A stretch of DNA of 64,000 nt from Trichloromonas sp034006665 (GCF_034006665.1 NZ_JAVESI010000011.1:22385-86384); one strand, 5' to 3'; counted from the first letter of the stretch, positions 54,198-63,143 are shown. Made by a program: numbers and translations. Notes: a model not told the origin generated them from the sequence alone.

Positions 54198-54818
54198 ACT
54201 CCTTTTCTTGCCGATATTTCCAGAGCGGCCGCCCGGCGCGAGCTGCTTCCCAATGGCGGTGACGGTTGCTGGTTCGGCACCTTGGGACGGCTTAGCGAGG
54301 TGAAGAATCAACGAACTCTGCTGCGTGCTTTTGCTCGAGTGGTGGCGGTCAAGCCGGAAGTTCGTCTTTTTCTGGGCGGGAGGGGAGAACTTGAAGGTGA
54401 GTTAAGGATTCTCGCAAAATCATTGGGACTTGCCGAGCAGGTTGTTTTCCTCGGATTTCGTCGGGATGTTCCGTTGGTCTTGCGGGCCTTGGATGTTTTT
54501 GTCCTCCCTTCGTTGCGCGAAGGTCTCCCTTTGTCACTGATGGAGGCCATGTGTTCTGGTCTCCCCGCTGTGGCTTCCCGTGTCGGGGGTATTCCTGAAT
54601 TATTTGGTGATGCCGAGATCGGGGCACTTGTTGACCCGAAGGATGAAGCATGTTTGGCGGAAATGATGCTTTCTCTGGCTAGTCTTTCCTGCGAGGACCG
54701 TTCGCGTCTTGGGAGTAATGCCCGGGGTAAGGTTCTCACTCACTTTACCGCCAAAGAGATGACCAGTAAGTATGCGACTATTTATGCGGACATCTATGAG
54801 GCGGGACATTTCGGCTAG
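53676..54818 (+). CDS. Glycosyltransferase family 4, copy 1
   Basis: 380-residue GT-B glycosyltransferase, probably adding an outer-core sugar. HLQRTIGLTVAAARI and ATLHGLGS mark the acceptor domain; the donor-binding Glu region is SLREGLPLSLMEAMCSGLP, typical of GT4. TTG 53676 overlaps the waaP stop; an ATG follows at codon 5. Its first 174 residues are about 95 percent identical to the next gene's, whereas the C-terminal halves are clearly different. The donor and acceptor sugars are unknown. Confidence 0.82.
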   Translation: MSSPMINVLLIVKRYSGDYALVNEMARLDEQRFRCVVCYLSGERDGKNSLDDRITTYYLGLKNNEISPWNSRARKLLVDIFDKEQIHVVNCHLQRTIGLTVAAARIARRPPRLLATLHGLGSADSWKRRFGNWFLYRRLDRVIGVSEGVRQDILRKNWGLKPDKVVTIHNGIDPTPFLADISRAAARRELLPNGGDGCWFGTLGRLSEVKNQRTLLRAFARVVAVKPEVRLFLGGRGELEGELRILAKSLGLAEQVVFLGFRRDVPLVLRALDVFVLPSLREGLPLSLMEAMCSGLPAVASRVGGIPELFGDAEIGALVDPKDEACLAEMMLSLASLSCEDRSRLGSNARGKVLTHFTAKEMTSKYATIYADIYEAGHFG

Positions 54819-54845
54819 CTTTTTGCCCTGTGTGGAATCGTTATG

Positions 54846-54915
54846 ACGACGCCCGATTCGATGTGGTGTTTCGTTGCCAGTCAGGTTTCGTCTACACCGT
54901 TCCCCGCCTGTGGCG
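54846..54915 (+). pseudogene. Remnant of a zinc-ribbon methyltransferase gene
   Basis: About 70 bases between the two GT4 genes translate to RFDVVFRCQSGFVYT, plainly related to RFDVVRCRECGFIYT in the methyltransferase at 56088-57116 (DNA 56196-56270). One cysteine of the metal-binding pair is lost. There is no start codon or rest of the gene, so it is a recombination scar. Confidence 0.65.
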
Positions 54916-54925
54916 GAGAGAGGTC

Positions 54926-55447
54926 TTGAGTTCGCCAATGATTAACGTGTTATTGATTGTTAAGCGCTACGGCGGGGACTACGCGCTTGTGAACGAAATG
55001 GCGCGGCTGGATGAACGGCGCTTTCGCTGTGTCGTCTGTTATTTAAGCGGGGAGAGGGATGGGAAAAATTCGCTGGATGACCGGATCACGACCTACTATC
55101 TCGGCCTGAGAAATAACGAAATCTCCCCTTGGAACAGCAGGGCGCGGAAACTTATTGTCGATATTTTCGATAAAGAACAGATCCATGTGGTGAATTGCCA
55201 CCTGCAGCGGACCATCGGTCTCACCGTTGCCGCCGCCCGCATAGCGCGCCGACCTCCCAGATTGTTGGCCACCCTGCATGGGCTGGGAAGTGCCGACTCT
55301 TGGAAGCGCCGGTTCGGCAACTGGTTTATTTACCGCCGTCTCGACAGGGTGATTGGTGTCTCCGAAGGGGTCAGACAGGACATCCTGCGGAATAATTGGG
55401 GACTGCAACCGGACAAAGTCGTCACTATTCATGATGGCATCGATCCG
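54926..55447 (+). repeat. Tandem duplication unit B (5' half of GT4 copy 2)
   Basis: Near-identical copy of 53676-54197; starts are 1250 bp apart. Confidence 0.85.
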
Positions 55448-56074
55448 GCCCCTTTTCTGCAACTTCGTGATAAAGAACATCTCAGGCAAGAACTCTTTCC
55501 GGACATCCACGCCAAGTTCTGGTTCGGTACGGCCGGTCGTTTGTCTAAGGTTAAAAACCAGTTACGTCTCTTAGAGGCTTTTCGACGTTGCCTAAGGAGT
55601 TGTTCTGAAAGCGTACTGTTGCTCTGCGGGGACGGGGATGCCGAACGGGAACTCAAAGAACATGCTCTGTCTCTGGGGATTTCGGAGCGGGTGAGGTTTC
55701 TCGGGTTCCGTCGGGATATTGATCAAGTGCTTGCTACCTTGGATGTTTTTGCACTACCTTCGTTGCGGGAAGGGTTTGGCCTGGCTCTGGTCGAGGCCAT
55801 GTGCAGCGGAGTGCCGGTAATCGCTTCGCAAGTTGGGGGTATTCCGGAAATTTTTGGCGAGACGCCGGTAGGGGAATTGATCGATCCGGAAAACACCGAA
55901 AGTCTGGCTGCGGCAATGATTCGAATGACCAAACTGTCCGATGCTGAACGAAAAGTACTGGGGGAAGCTGCCAGAACCCGAGTTCTTGAGAATTTTACTG
56001 CTAAAAAGATGATCGGGCAATACGAACTGTTGTATGAAGAAGTTTGCCGGACGTTACTTCCGCGCTGCGATTAA
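54926..56074 (+). CDS. Glycosyltransferase family 4, copy 2
   Basis: 382-residue GT4 enzyme, tandem paralog of 53676-54818. The N-terminal acceptor-side half is almost identical to copy 1; the C-terminal donor-side half is diverged but has SLREGFGLALVEAMCSGVP with the GT4 donor Glu. That suggests shared acceptor recognition and a different or drifted sugar donor. I start at TTG 54926 by comparison with copy 1; a longer GTG start (54830) would add the methyltransferase remnant. It overlaps an upstream alternative start of the next gene but not my chosen one. Confidence 0.8.
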   Translation: MSSPMINVLLIVKRYGGDYALVNEMARLDERRFRCVVCYLSGERDGKNSLDDRITTYYLGLRNNEISPWNSRARKLIVDIFDKEQIHVVNCHLQRTIGLTVAAARIARRPPRLLATLHGLGSADSWKRRFGNWFIYRRLDRVIGVSEGVRQDILRNNWGLQPDKVVTIHDGIDPAPFLQLRDKEHLRQELFPDIHAKFWFGTAGRLSKVKNQLRLLEAFRRCLRSCSESVLLLCGDGDAERELKEHALSLGISERVRFLGFRRDIDQVLATLDVFALPSLREGFGLALVEAMCSGVPVIASQVGGIPEIFGETPVGELIDPENTESLAAAMIRMTKLSDAERKVLGEAARTRVLENFTAKKMIGQYELLYEEVCRTLLPRCD

Positions 56075-56087
56075 ACAAGGGATAAGA

Positions 56088-57116
56088 ATGTCGGCATCTG
56101 AGTTAAAGTACGAACTGGAAACCGTTCCCTGTCCTCTTTGTGGTTCGGCAGATTACGATATTTACCTTGCACAGGCCAAGGAACTCTACAACGGTCTCGA
56201 TGTCCGGTTCGATGTGGTGCGCTGTCGCGAGTGTGGTTTCATCTACACCAATCCCTGTCCCACGGCGGCGACTATCGGCTGTTTCTATCCCGATTCGGCT
56301 CAATACTATCAGCCCAAAGCGAACCGGATGACAGTGGGGAACTGGTCGCGCAAGGGTTGGAAAAAGGCTTTGCAGCAGGCGGTTCTGGCCCGCCGCTTTG
56401 GCTACTTGCTGCCCCGTTTGGCGGCGCCCTTTGAGCTGATCGCCTCGACGTTTTGGCGCAAGAAGTTTTGTCTGGCCCATGTACCGCATTTCGTTGCGAA
56501 TGGCCGACTGCTTGATATCGGCTGTGCTTGGGGCGGCTACCTCGGACGGATGCGGGAACTCGGTTGGGAGGTGCATGGAATCGAGCTCAACGCCGAGGCG
56601 GCGCGTCATGCCCGTGAGGTGTTGGGCCTGACCCAGGTACGCGCCGGTTCTTTCGCCGACCTCGATTACCCGGACGGTTTTTTCGACGTGGTGCACATGA
56701 GCATGGTGCTCGAACATCTCCATGATCCCGGCGAGGCGCTGCGGCGGATCCATCGCCTGCTGCGGGCCGATGGCCAGCTGATCCTGTCCGTTCCGGATAT
56801 CTCCGGATTCGAAGCCCGCCTGTTCAAGGACAAATGCTACACCTTGCAGGTTCCCCAGCATCTGAGCCATTTCTCTCCGAGGACCGCGACTCTTTTGCTG
56901 CGCCGGACGGGATTCACTGTGGAGGAGATCATTCATCAGAAAGCCAAGCGCGATATCATTCAGTCCGCCGCCTATCTGGAAAATCGGACACTGTCTCGAT
57001 TGCTCGATAGCTCTCTGGTGCGAAGCCTGATCCTTGGTCCGCTGGTGGCTGTGCTCGCCGCCTTGGGGAAAACCAGCCGCATGAGCATCTTCGCCCGCAA
57101 GGAGCATGTTTCGTGA
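56088..57116 (+). CDS. Class I SAM methyltransferase with N-terminal zinc ribbon
   Basis: 342-residue methyltransferase. CPLCGS and CRECGF (about residues 15-20 and 45-50) form a zinc ribbon, as in sugar C-methyltransferases and related proteins. The SAM-binding motif is LLDIGCAWGGYL, followed by MSMVLEHLHDP and ILSVPDISGFE. The ATG at 56088 has AAGG seven bases upstream. Context suggests methylation of an LPS core or O-antigen sugar, unproven. A fragment of a related gene lies at 54846-54915. Confidence 0.8.
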   Translation: MSASELKYELETVPCPLCGSADYDIYLAQAKELYNGLDVRFDVVRCRECGFIYTNPCPTAATIGCFYPDSAQYYQPKANRMTVGNWSRKGWKKALQQAVLARRFGYLLPRLAAPFELIASTFWRKKFCLAHVPHFVANGRLLDIGCAWGGYLGRMRELGWEVHGIELNAEAARHAREVLGLTQVRAGSFADLDYPDGFFDVVHMSMVLEHLHDPGEALRRIHRLLRADGQLILSVPDISGFEARLFKDKCYTLQVPQHLSHFSPRTATLLLRRTGFTVEEIIHQKAKRDIIQSAAYLENRTLSRLLDSSLVRSLILGPLVAVLAALGKTSRMSIFARKEHVS

Positions 57117-58141
57117 GTGATAATGCCCTTGCCGGCGGGACACTGCCCAGGCAAATTCTTTTTCTCGTACCGCGGCTCGACAAGGCCAGTACCCGCTACC
57201 GGATTTTGCAATATCTGCCGGCCTTGGCCGAAGCGGGCATCCGCCATGAAATTCGCGCCGTTTCCAAGGTCGCGCGTGACTGGCTCCGATTGCTGAAACA
57301 AGTACGGGCCGCCGATGTCGTCTTCATCCAAAAAAAACTCTTTTCGGCCTTCGAGATCGCGTTGCTAAAAAAACTGAGCCGACGCCTGGTCTACGACTTT
57401 GACGATGCGGTCATGTTCAAGGACAGCCTAGCGAGTGATCGTCAGCATGCCCGCCAGCGGCGTCGCTTCGCCGCGACCGCTCGCCGCGCCGATCTGCTTA
57501 TCGCCGGTAACGGTTATTTGCAGGAACAGGGACTGGCCCTGGGGCGGCCGACGGTTCTCATCCCCACGCCGCTGGATATGGAACGCTATTTGCCCAAGAC
57601 TCGGCAAGCTTCCGGCAATGAGGTGGTTCTGGGTTGGATCGGCAGCCGAAGCACCCTCAAATATCTTCGCGACATCGCGCCGGCCCTGGAGGAATTAGGT
57701 CAACGACTGTCCAATCTCCGTTTGAAAATCGTCGCCGATGATTTTTTCGATCTCGACCATCTGCCGGTAATCAAAAAAAACTGGTCGGCGGCGGACGAGA
57801 TCGACGACCTCCACTCCTTCGATATCGGTCTGATGCCCCTTAACGACGACGTCTGGACCCGGGGTAAATGTGGTTTCAAGTTGTTGCAGTGCATGGCGGT
57901 CGGTCTACCGGTGGTCTGTTCCCCCGTCGGGGCCAATCGAGAAATCGTCACGGATGGCATCGAAGGATTCTGGGCTGTGCGACAGGAAGAGTGGGTAAAA
58001 AGACTGGTCACCCTGGCTGGCGACGCCGAGTTGCGTCAGACGATGGGGAAGAGGGGCCGGGATAAGGTTTTACGGCGTTATTCCCTGCAGGCGAACATCC
58101 CGGTTCTGCTTCAGGCGCTGCGAGACAACAAGAGCACATGA
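57113..58141 (+). CDS. Glycosyltransferase (GT4-like)
   Basis: 342-residue GT-B-type glycosyltransferase. Recognisable blocks are LVYDFDDAVMFKDS, VLGWIGSRSTLKYL opening the C-terminal domain, and LLQCMAVGLPVVCSPVG with VTDGIEGF in the donor site. The classical E-x7-E is not obvious: RGKCGFKLLQCMA carries Lys where GT4 enzymes often have Glu, as in a recognised subset. GTG 57113 overlaps the methyltransferase stop; its own stop overlaps the next ATG. Acceptor and sugar are unknown. Confidence 0.75.
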   Translation: MSDNALAGGTLPRQILFLVPRLDKASTRYRILQYLPALAEAGIRHEIRAVSKVARDWLRLLKQVRAADVVFIQKKLFSAFEIALLKKLSRRLVYDFDDAVMFKDSLASDRQHARQRRRFAATARRADLLIAGNGYLQEQGLALGRPTVLIPTPLDMERYLPKTRQASGNEVVLGWIGSRSTLKYLRDIAPALEELGQRLSNLRLKIVADDFFDLDHLPVIKKNWSAADEIDDLHSFDIGLMPLNDDVWTRGKCGFKLLQCMAVGLPVVCSPVGANREIVTDGIEGFWAVRQEEWVKRLVTLAGDAELRQTMGKRGRDKVLRRYSLQANIPVLLQALRDNKST

Positions 58142-59283
58142 AAATTGCTTTGGTCAGCCATTCCTTTTCCCTATCCCACGGCGGGCTCGAACGCTTTTCG
58201 GTGAATCTGGCCACTGCCCTCCATGCCGAAGGGCACGAGGTCCACGCCTTTGCCCAGCGTTTTGCCGATCTCCCCGCCGGGGTGACCGAGCACCGCTTGG
58301 AGGTGCCGCGCAAACCCTCATTTAGACGCATTTTCGGATTTCATCGCAGTGCCGTCCGCGCTGTTCAAGGTCACTCCTTCGATGTTGTTTATGGCCTGGC
58401 GCGTTTTGCCCCCCTGGATGTCTATCGGATGGGGGACGGGGTGCAGAAGCACTGGATGCGTATTCGCTATCCTTTCAGCCCTTGGCGCTGGCTTAATTAT
58501 CTGATCAATCCCACGCATCTGTGCAATCTCTATCTGGAGCGCCGCATTTTGTCGGGCCGGGATTGTCGGCGTATCGTTACCAACAGCCACCTCTGCGCCG
58601 AACATGCGCAACGCTATTATGGGGTTCCCCTTGATCGCATCGACGTGGTCTACAATGGCGTCAATCACCAGATCTTCAATCCCAAGACGATGGCCGAACT
58701 CAGAAGCGAGGGTCGGCGCGAACTTGGATTGCAGGACGACGATCTGGCGCTCCTGCATATTTCCAACAACTGGCCGCGCAAAGGCCTGAGTGTTTTGTTG
58801 CGGGCGGTCGCTTTATTGGGAGACCAGGGTCGCCATCTGCATATCCTCGTGGTTGGGCGAGGCCGTCCGGCGCCTTTTCGTAAACTGGCCGGGCGCCTGG
58901 GACTTGCCGACCGGTTGCATCTGGTTGGCGAAACGACCCAGGTGCAGAGATATTATGCCGCTGGCGACCTGATGGTTCTGCCGACACTATACGACCCCTT
59001 TTCCAACGTCTGTCTGGAGGCGATGGCCTGCGGTCTGGCGGTCGTCACCACCGCCGAAAACGGGGCGTCCGAACTGATTCGCCTAGGGGAAAATGGGTAT
59101 GTCCAGAAAAATCCTCGGGATGTTCAGGAGTTGGCGAATTGTCTCGGCCAGTGTTTGAACCGGGAGGCGCTCGCCTCCATGGGGGCGGCGGCGCGGACCA
59201 CCGCCCTTCCTTTTACCCGGGAAAAGAACATGAGGGAAACTCTCGCGGTCTTTTCGCGAGTCCTCCAGGAAAAGCAGAGCTGA
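58138..59283 (+). CDS. WaaG-like glycosyltransferase (LPS core)
   Basis: 381-residue GT4 enzyme resembling WaaG, the heptose glucosyltransferase of the LPS core. HGGLERFSVNLA near the N-terminus, VYNGVNHQIFNP, and the donor motif PTLYDPFSNVCLEAMACGLA with both acidic residues support this. The WaaG-type neighbourhood (heptosyltransferases, WaaP, further kinases) fits. ATG 58138 overlaps the previous stop (ATGA). Confidence 0.8.
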   Translation: MKIALVSHSFSLSHGGLERFSVNLATALHAEGHEVHAFAQRFADLPAGVTEHRLEVPRKPSFRRIFGFHRSAVRAVQGHSFDVVYGLARFAPLDVYRMGDGVQKHWMRIRYPFSPWRWLNYLINPTHLCNLYLERRILSGRDCRRIVTNSHLCAEHAQRYYGVPLDRIDVVYNGVNHQIFNPKTMAELRSEGRRELGLQDDDLALLHISNNWPRKGLSVLLRAVALLGDQGRHLHILVVGRGRPAPFRKLAGRLGLADRLHLVGETTQVQRYYAAGDLMVLPTLYDPFSNVCLEAMACGLAVVTTAENGASELIRLGENGYVQKNPRDVQELANCLGQCLNREALASMGAAARTTALPFTREKNMRETLAVFSRVLQEKQS

Positions 59284-59284
59284 C

Positions 59285-60082
59285 GTGATCACCGGCAACG
59301 ATTCTCCCTCCATTCCTTCCCAGAGATTGAATGAGTGGCAGAGCAAAGCCCTGCGCTCCCTCGGTTCCAATGCTGAGTTTGTTCGGGAAAAGTGCCACGG
59401 ATTTCTGGTTCTGCGACAGCACTCGCCCATGGCTTTGGCGGCTCTTGAGGAACTGCTTCCCGATCCCGACCGGCTTTTTCATGAGGCGTCTATTCTCAAA
59501 CCGGGGAGTCGCACCCATGCCGGGGTGGTGGAGATTGCCGGCGTGAAATTTGTGCTCAAGCGTTACAACTGTCGCGGCTGGTTCTATCGTCTTGGTAATG
59601 CCCTCCGCCGCTCCCGGGCCCTGCGTGCCTGGCTGGTCAACTGGGACTATCTGGTGCGCGGCCTCCCTGTTCCGGTGCCGCTGTTGTGCCTAGAGGAGCG
59701 CCGCTGGCGGTTACTTGAACGTTCCTATGTACTTATGGAATTTGTCGAAGAGGCCTTGACCCTGCGGGAACGTTGGGCAGGACTGGCTGAAAAAGAAAAA
59801 TTTGAATTTGTGGAATCCTGTGGCGAAATGATGGGTCGGATGCATCGGACGGGCATGCTCCACGGTGATCTGAAATGGGATAATATCCTTGTCGGCGGAA
59901 TCCCATCGCGGGATACCGCGAGGCTTGTCGATTTGGATGGGAGTGTTGCGCTGAAGCGTTTCAGCTTTCGACGCGCGCGGAAGGATTACGATCGGTTCCT
60001 CAAGGATCTGCGCAAACATGAAGGCGATGACGCTTTGCTCGATCATGCCGTGCGGGCGTGGAAGAGGGGCCTGGCTCGATGA
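59285..60082 (+). CDS. WaaP/Kdo-kinase-family LPS core kinase 2
   Basis: 265-residue kinase-like protein. The ATP lysine is in KFVLKRYNCRG, the catalytic loop in MLHGDLKWDNILV, and the metal Asp in LVDLDGS. It is a close relative of the next gene and more distant from WaaP at 52840, so it probably phosphorylates a different core position (heptose II or Kdo). GTG 59285 lies one base after the WaaG-like stop. The exact acceptor is unknown. Confidence 0.78.
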   Translation: MITGNDSPSIPSQRLNEWQSKALRSLGSNAEFVREKCHGFLVLRQHSPMALAALEELLPDPDRLFHEASILKPGSRTHAGVVEIAGVKFVLKRYNCRGWFYRLGNALRRSRALRAWLVNWDYLVRGLPVPVPLLCLEERRWRLLERSYVLMEFVEEALTLRERWAGLAEKEKFEFVESCGEMMGRMHRTGMLHGDLKWDNILVGGIPSRDTARLVDLDGSVALKRFSFRRARKDYDRFLKDLRKHEGDDALLDHAVRAWKRGLAR

Positions 60083-60840
60083 TTGGCGACCCATTAGCGG
60101 CATCGTATCGTCAACGCCGCGGCCCGTTTGTCGCGTATTTCGCTACCATTCCGGAATATAGCGGACTTCTAGAGCTTTTGTTGCCCGATCCCGACCATCT
60201 TTTTGCGTCAGGGGAAAGTGTCGTTTCGCCTTGGCAAAGCGTGGCAACGGACAAGGTCGTGATTGAATTTGCCGGCCGCTCCCTTTTCCTCAAACGCTAT
60301 AATTGCCTCGGCGTCGGCTATCGCATAAAAAATATCTTCCGCGCATCCCGCGCTCTCAAGTCCTGGCGGGCCGGCTGGCAGTTTCTGGAACTGGGAGTGC
60401 CGACGCCCAAGCCGCTCGCCTGTCTGGAAGAACGCCGCTTTCGCCTGCTCGGCCGCTCCTATGTGCTTTTTGAACAAATCGACAACGCCGTCAGCCTGCT
60501 TGATGCCTGGCCCACATTTACCGGTGAACGACGACGGAATATGTTAGGGAAACTTGGCGGCTTGATCGGCCGGATGCACCGCCTCGGTCTGGTCCACGGT
60601 GACCTGAACTGGCGCAATATCCTGGTGAGACAAAGACTTTCTGGAACAGAAGCTTTTCTCGTCGATCTCGACGGCAGCCGGTTCCTCGGAAAGATGAATC
60701 GAGATGCGGCACGGCGGGATATGGACCATTTTTTTCGCGATCTGCAGCGTGTCGGTGCGACCGATGTCGAGATGCAGATTTTTAATCAAGCCTGGGGTAG
60801 CTCCTTCTCTGGAACGAGAAAAAGCCTTGTAGAAATGTAA
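60079..60840 (+). CDS. WaaP/Kdo-kinase-family LPS core kinase 3
   Basis: 253-residue paralog of the preceding kinase, sharing LLPDPD, the FLKRYNC lysine segment, LVHGDLNWRNILV and FLVDLDGSRF. The pair apparently arose by tandem duplication and diverged. ATG 60079 overlaps the previous stop (ATGA). It is the last gene of the GC-rich operon; base composition changes sharply just after it. Confidence 0.78.
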   Translation: MIGDPLAASYRQRRGPFVAYFATIPEYSGLLELLLPDPDHLFASGESVVSPWQSVATDKVVIEFAGRSLFLKRYNCLGVGYRIKNIFRASRALKSWRAGWQFLELGVPTPKPLACLEERRFRLLGRSYVLFEQIDNAVSLLDAWPTFTGERRRNMLGKLGGLIGRMHRLGLVHGDLNWRNILVRQRLSGTEAFLVDLDGSRFLGKMNRDAARRDMDHFFRDLQRVGATDVEMQIFNQAWGSSFSGTRKSLVEM

Positions 60841-61064
60841 TAGGCAGATCAGGTTGCAAGTTCACTTTCGGAGCCACCTCATAGAGCCACTAAATATTTT
60901 CTGCAACTTCGGTTTCTGAGTCGTTTTTGACATTTCTGTTTCAACAACCTATCTGAAAGTTGGTCTTCGTCCAACAAGGGAGGATGAAATCTCAGTGAGC
61001 AAGTCAGTGTAACTTGGTCAACTGCGTAGGGGGCGGAAACGAAACATAACTAACAGGTGTATTT
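60841..61064. other. Intergenic boundary region of an AT-rich patch
   Basis: No gene recognised. Composition falls below that of the operon to the left. No clear terminator for the kinase gene, no JUMPStart/ops element and no strong promoter were seen. Confidence 0.45.
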
Positions 61065-61841
61065 ATGGAAATCAATAAGCTAACGACCAAAGAACACTGG
61101 GATGAAAATTGGGAACGGATTAAACTGCCAGCGGAAATCCGGAAAGAGGAAGCGAGCCCTCTGACTTTGGAACTAATCAAGATTTTTGAAAAATTTCTTC
61201 CAAGGCAACCAGGGTTGACTATTCTCGAAATAGGTGGGGCACCAGGCCAATTTCTCGCCTACTTTTCGAGAGAGTTTGGTTATATACCTTATGCATTGGA
61301 TTACTCCGACGCCGGATGCCAAAAGCTACGTGAAAATTTCAAGCTTTTAAACCTCGATGTTCACGTTATTCAAAGAGATTTTTTTGAAGATTTGTCCGAT
61401 CTTCCAAAATTTGACATTGTTTTTTCAAGTGGTTTTATTGAACATTTCATTGATTTGGAAGATGTAGTAAAGAGGCATTTGAATTTATTAAAAAAAGACG
61501 GAATTCTTGTTCTCGGAGTTCCCAATTTCAAAGGTATTAACAGGGTTATTCTCAAACAACTGGCGCCAAAGTTACTCTCTATGCATAATTTAAATAATAT
61601 GGATTATAAAAACTGGGAAAGTTTCGAGACTAATCTTGGTCTTAAAACTGTTTTCAGAAATTATATTGGTGGTTTTGAACCAAGAAATTACAGAAGGTGT
61701 GAAGTAAAGAATTTAAAAAATAAAATTATACGTTTTGTGTTCAAGCCAGTAAGAATTTTCATTACAGACAGATTTCTTTTTTTAAGACGTTTCAATTCTC
61801 GTCTTTGGAGTGCTTATCTCCTTGGGATCTACAGAAAATAA
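61065..61841 (+). CDS. Class I SAM-dependent methyltransferase (AT-rich, probably acquired)
   Basis: 258-residue methyltransferase. The SAM-binding motif is ILEIGGAPGQFLAYF near residue 60, followed by IVFSSGFIEHF and LVLGVPNF. Codon use is AT-rich and unlike the operon to its left, which suggests horizontal acquisition along with the O-antigen ligase. An O-antigen or other cell-surface sugar is a plausible substrate, but only by context. Confidence 0.78.
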   Translation: MEINKLTTKEHWDENWERIKLPAEIRKEEASPLTLELIKIFEKFLPRQPGLTILEIGGAPGQFLAYFSREFGYIPYALDYSDAGCQKLRENFKLLNLDVHVIQRDFFEDLSDLPKFDIVFSSGFIEHFIDLEDVVKRHLNLLKKDGILVLGVPNFKGINRVILKQLAPKLLSMHNLNNMDYKNWESFETNLGLKTVFRNYIGGFEPRNYRRCEVKNLKNKIIRFVFKPVRIFITDRFLFLRRFNSRLWSAYLLGIYRK

Positions 61842-61913
61842 AATGTTTTATTTTTTATGATTATTTAATTAAATTATAATTGATTAGACTTTTTATTTTC
61901 AGAGAAAATTAAT

Positions 61914-63143
61914 ATGTTAAAAATTAAGCTATTGTCTTTTTTGAACAAAACAATATCAAAAATTTTTATATGGTTATACATAATATTTATAGTTGGTTTT
62001 TTTGTTCTCTCTACGAGAATGCATAGAAATTATTTTTATTTATTTTTACTGATTCCTTTTTTTTTAAGTACAGATATATCATGTATAAAAAAAATAAAGT
62101 ATTCTAAGATTTTTTTAGTTACATCTTTTTTTTGTATTTATATGTTTATAACTCTTTTATGGGCCAATGGAGTTAGTTTGGAATATTCATATGAATCTAT
62201 TCGTAAAGGGTTTTTAGTTGTCATTTTTTTAGTTTTGACTATGGTTTTTTTTCAAAATAATTGGAATCTAGTTCCCAGATTTTTTAGATATACTTGTTTT
62301 TTAGCTGGAGTATTTTCTTGTATCACTATGGCTTTATTTTATGATACTAATCAGCTTAGTGAGCGTATTACTGGAATTGGTACGCTTGATAACCCTATAA
62401 TGGCTGGTAATAGTTATGCCTTAGTGGCTTTAATTGCTTTTTTTTATTTTTTGGTAAAAAAGGAGGTCGAATTAAGGGACAAGATCAAATATTCCCTGGT
62501 AGTCGTTGCCGCTGTGATGTTTGTGGTTCTTAGCCAAAGTCGTGGGCCGCTTCTGGCATTGGCTGTGACTTTAATTTGTTGTGCTGTTGTATTCACACCA
62601 AAATATCTGTCCTGGATACTTGTCGGGTTCATCTTGCCCCTGATGACGGTTTATTTCAGCGGACTGGTCAATTTTACCTCCTTGATTACCCGGGCGGACT
62701 CTTACCGTATAAGTATCTGGCAGCAAAGTTGGGATATTTTTTTGCAGCAACCCTTCTTTGGTTACGGCTTTGGGGGGGCACGACCCGAAATTTTTATCGC
62801 AGAATCGTTACCCGCATCTCACTCGCATAATTTGTTCCTCGCGACCATGCTCGATGGGGGTGTGGTGGCTTTGGTTTTAATAGTGGCCCTTCTGGCAATT
62901 TCGATCTTCTGGTCGATCCGTTATTTTCGTGAAACTGGGGATGTTACCCTTCTTGCCTTGATGATGTTTGCTGTTTTGGGGAATCTTACCGATGGCAAGA
63001 CACCGATTGCCAGTCCCAATCACCAGTGGCTATATTTCTGGTTGCCCATTGGGTTGGTCGGTGCCTATGAATTGCGCCACAGATTGGTTCGGCAACCGGA
63101 GATAGCGGTCTGTAAAGCGCCACCTATTCAGGAGCCAACGTGA
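61914..63143 (+). CDS. waaL: O-antigen ligase/polymerase-family membrane protein
   Basis: 409-residue protein with about eleven to twelve membrane helices. The Wzy/WaaL signature region QQPFFGYGFGGARPE and SHSHNLFLATMLDGG, with the conserved His, is near residues 280-320. It probably joins O-antigen to core-lipid A in the periplasm, though a polymerase (Wzy) cannot be excluded. Composition is strikingly uneven: the first 550 bases are very AT-rich and the remainder near-normal. GmhA's GTG overlaps its stop. Confidence 0.75.
   Translation: MLKIKLLSFLNKTISKIFIWLYIIFIVGFFVLSTRMHRNYFYLFLLIPFFLSTDISCIKKIKYSKIFLVTSFFCIYMFITLLWANGVSLEYSYESIRKGFLVVIFLVLTMVFFQNNWNLVPRFFRYTCFLAGVFSCITMALFYDTNQLSERITGIGTLDNPIMAGNSYALVALIAFFYFLVKKEVELRDKIKYSLVVVAAVMFVVLSQSRGPLLALAVTLICCAVVFTPKYLSWILVGFILPLMTVYFSGLVNFTSLITRADSYRISIWQQSWDIFLQQPFFGYGFGGARPEIFIAESLPASHSHNLFLATMLDGGVVALVLIVALLAISIFWSIRYFRETGDVTLLALMMFAVLGNLTDGKTPIASPNHQWLYFWLPIGLVGAYELRHRLVRQPEIAVCKAPPIQEPT

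Noticed and set aside
60841..61064. JUMPStart/ops element for RfaH before the AT-rich LPS genes
   Set aside because: No GGCGGTAG-type sequence found in this interval.
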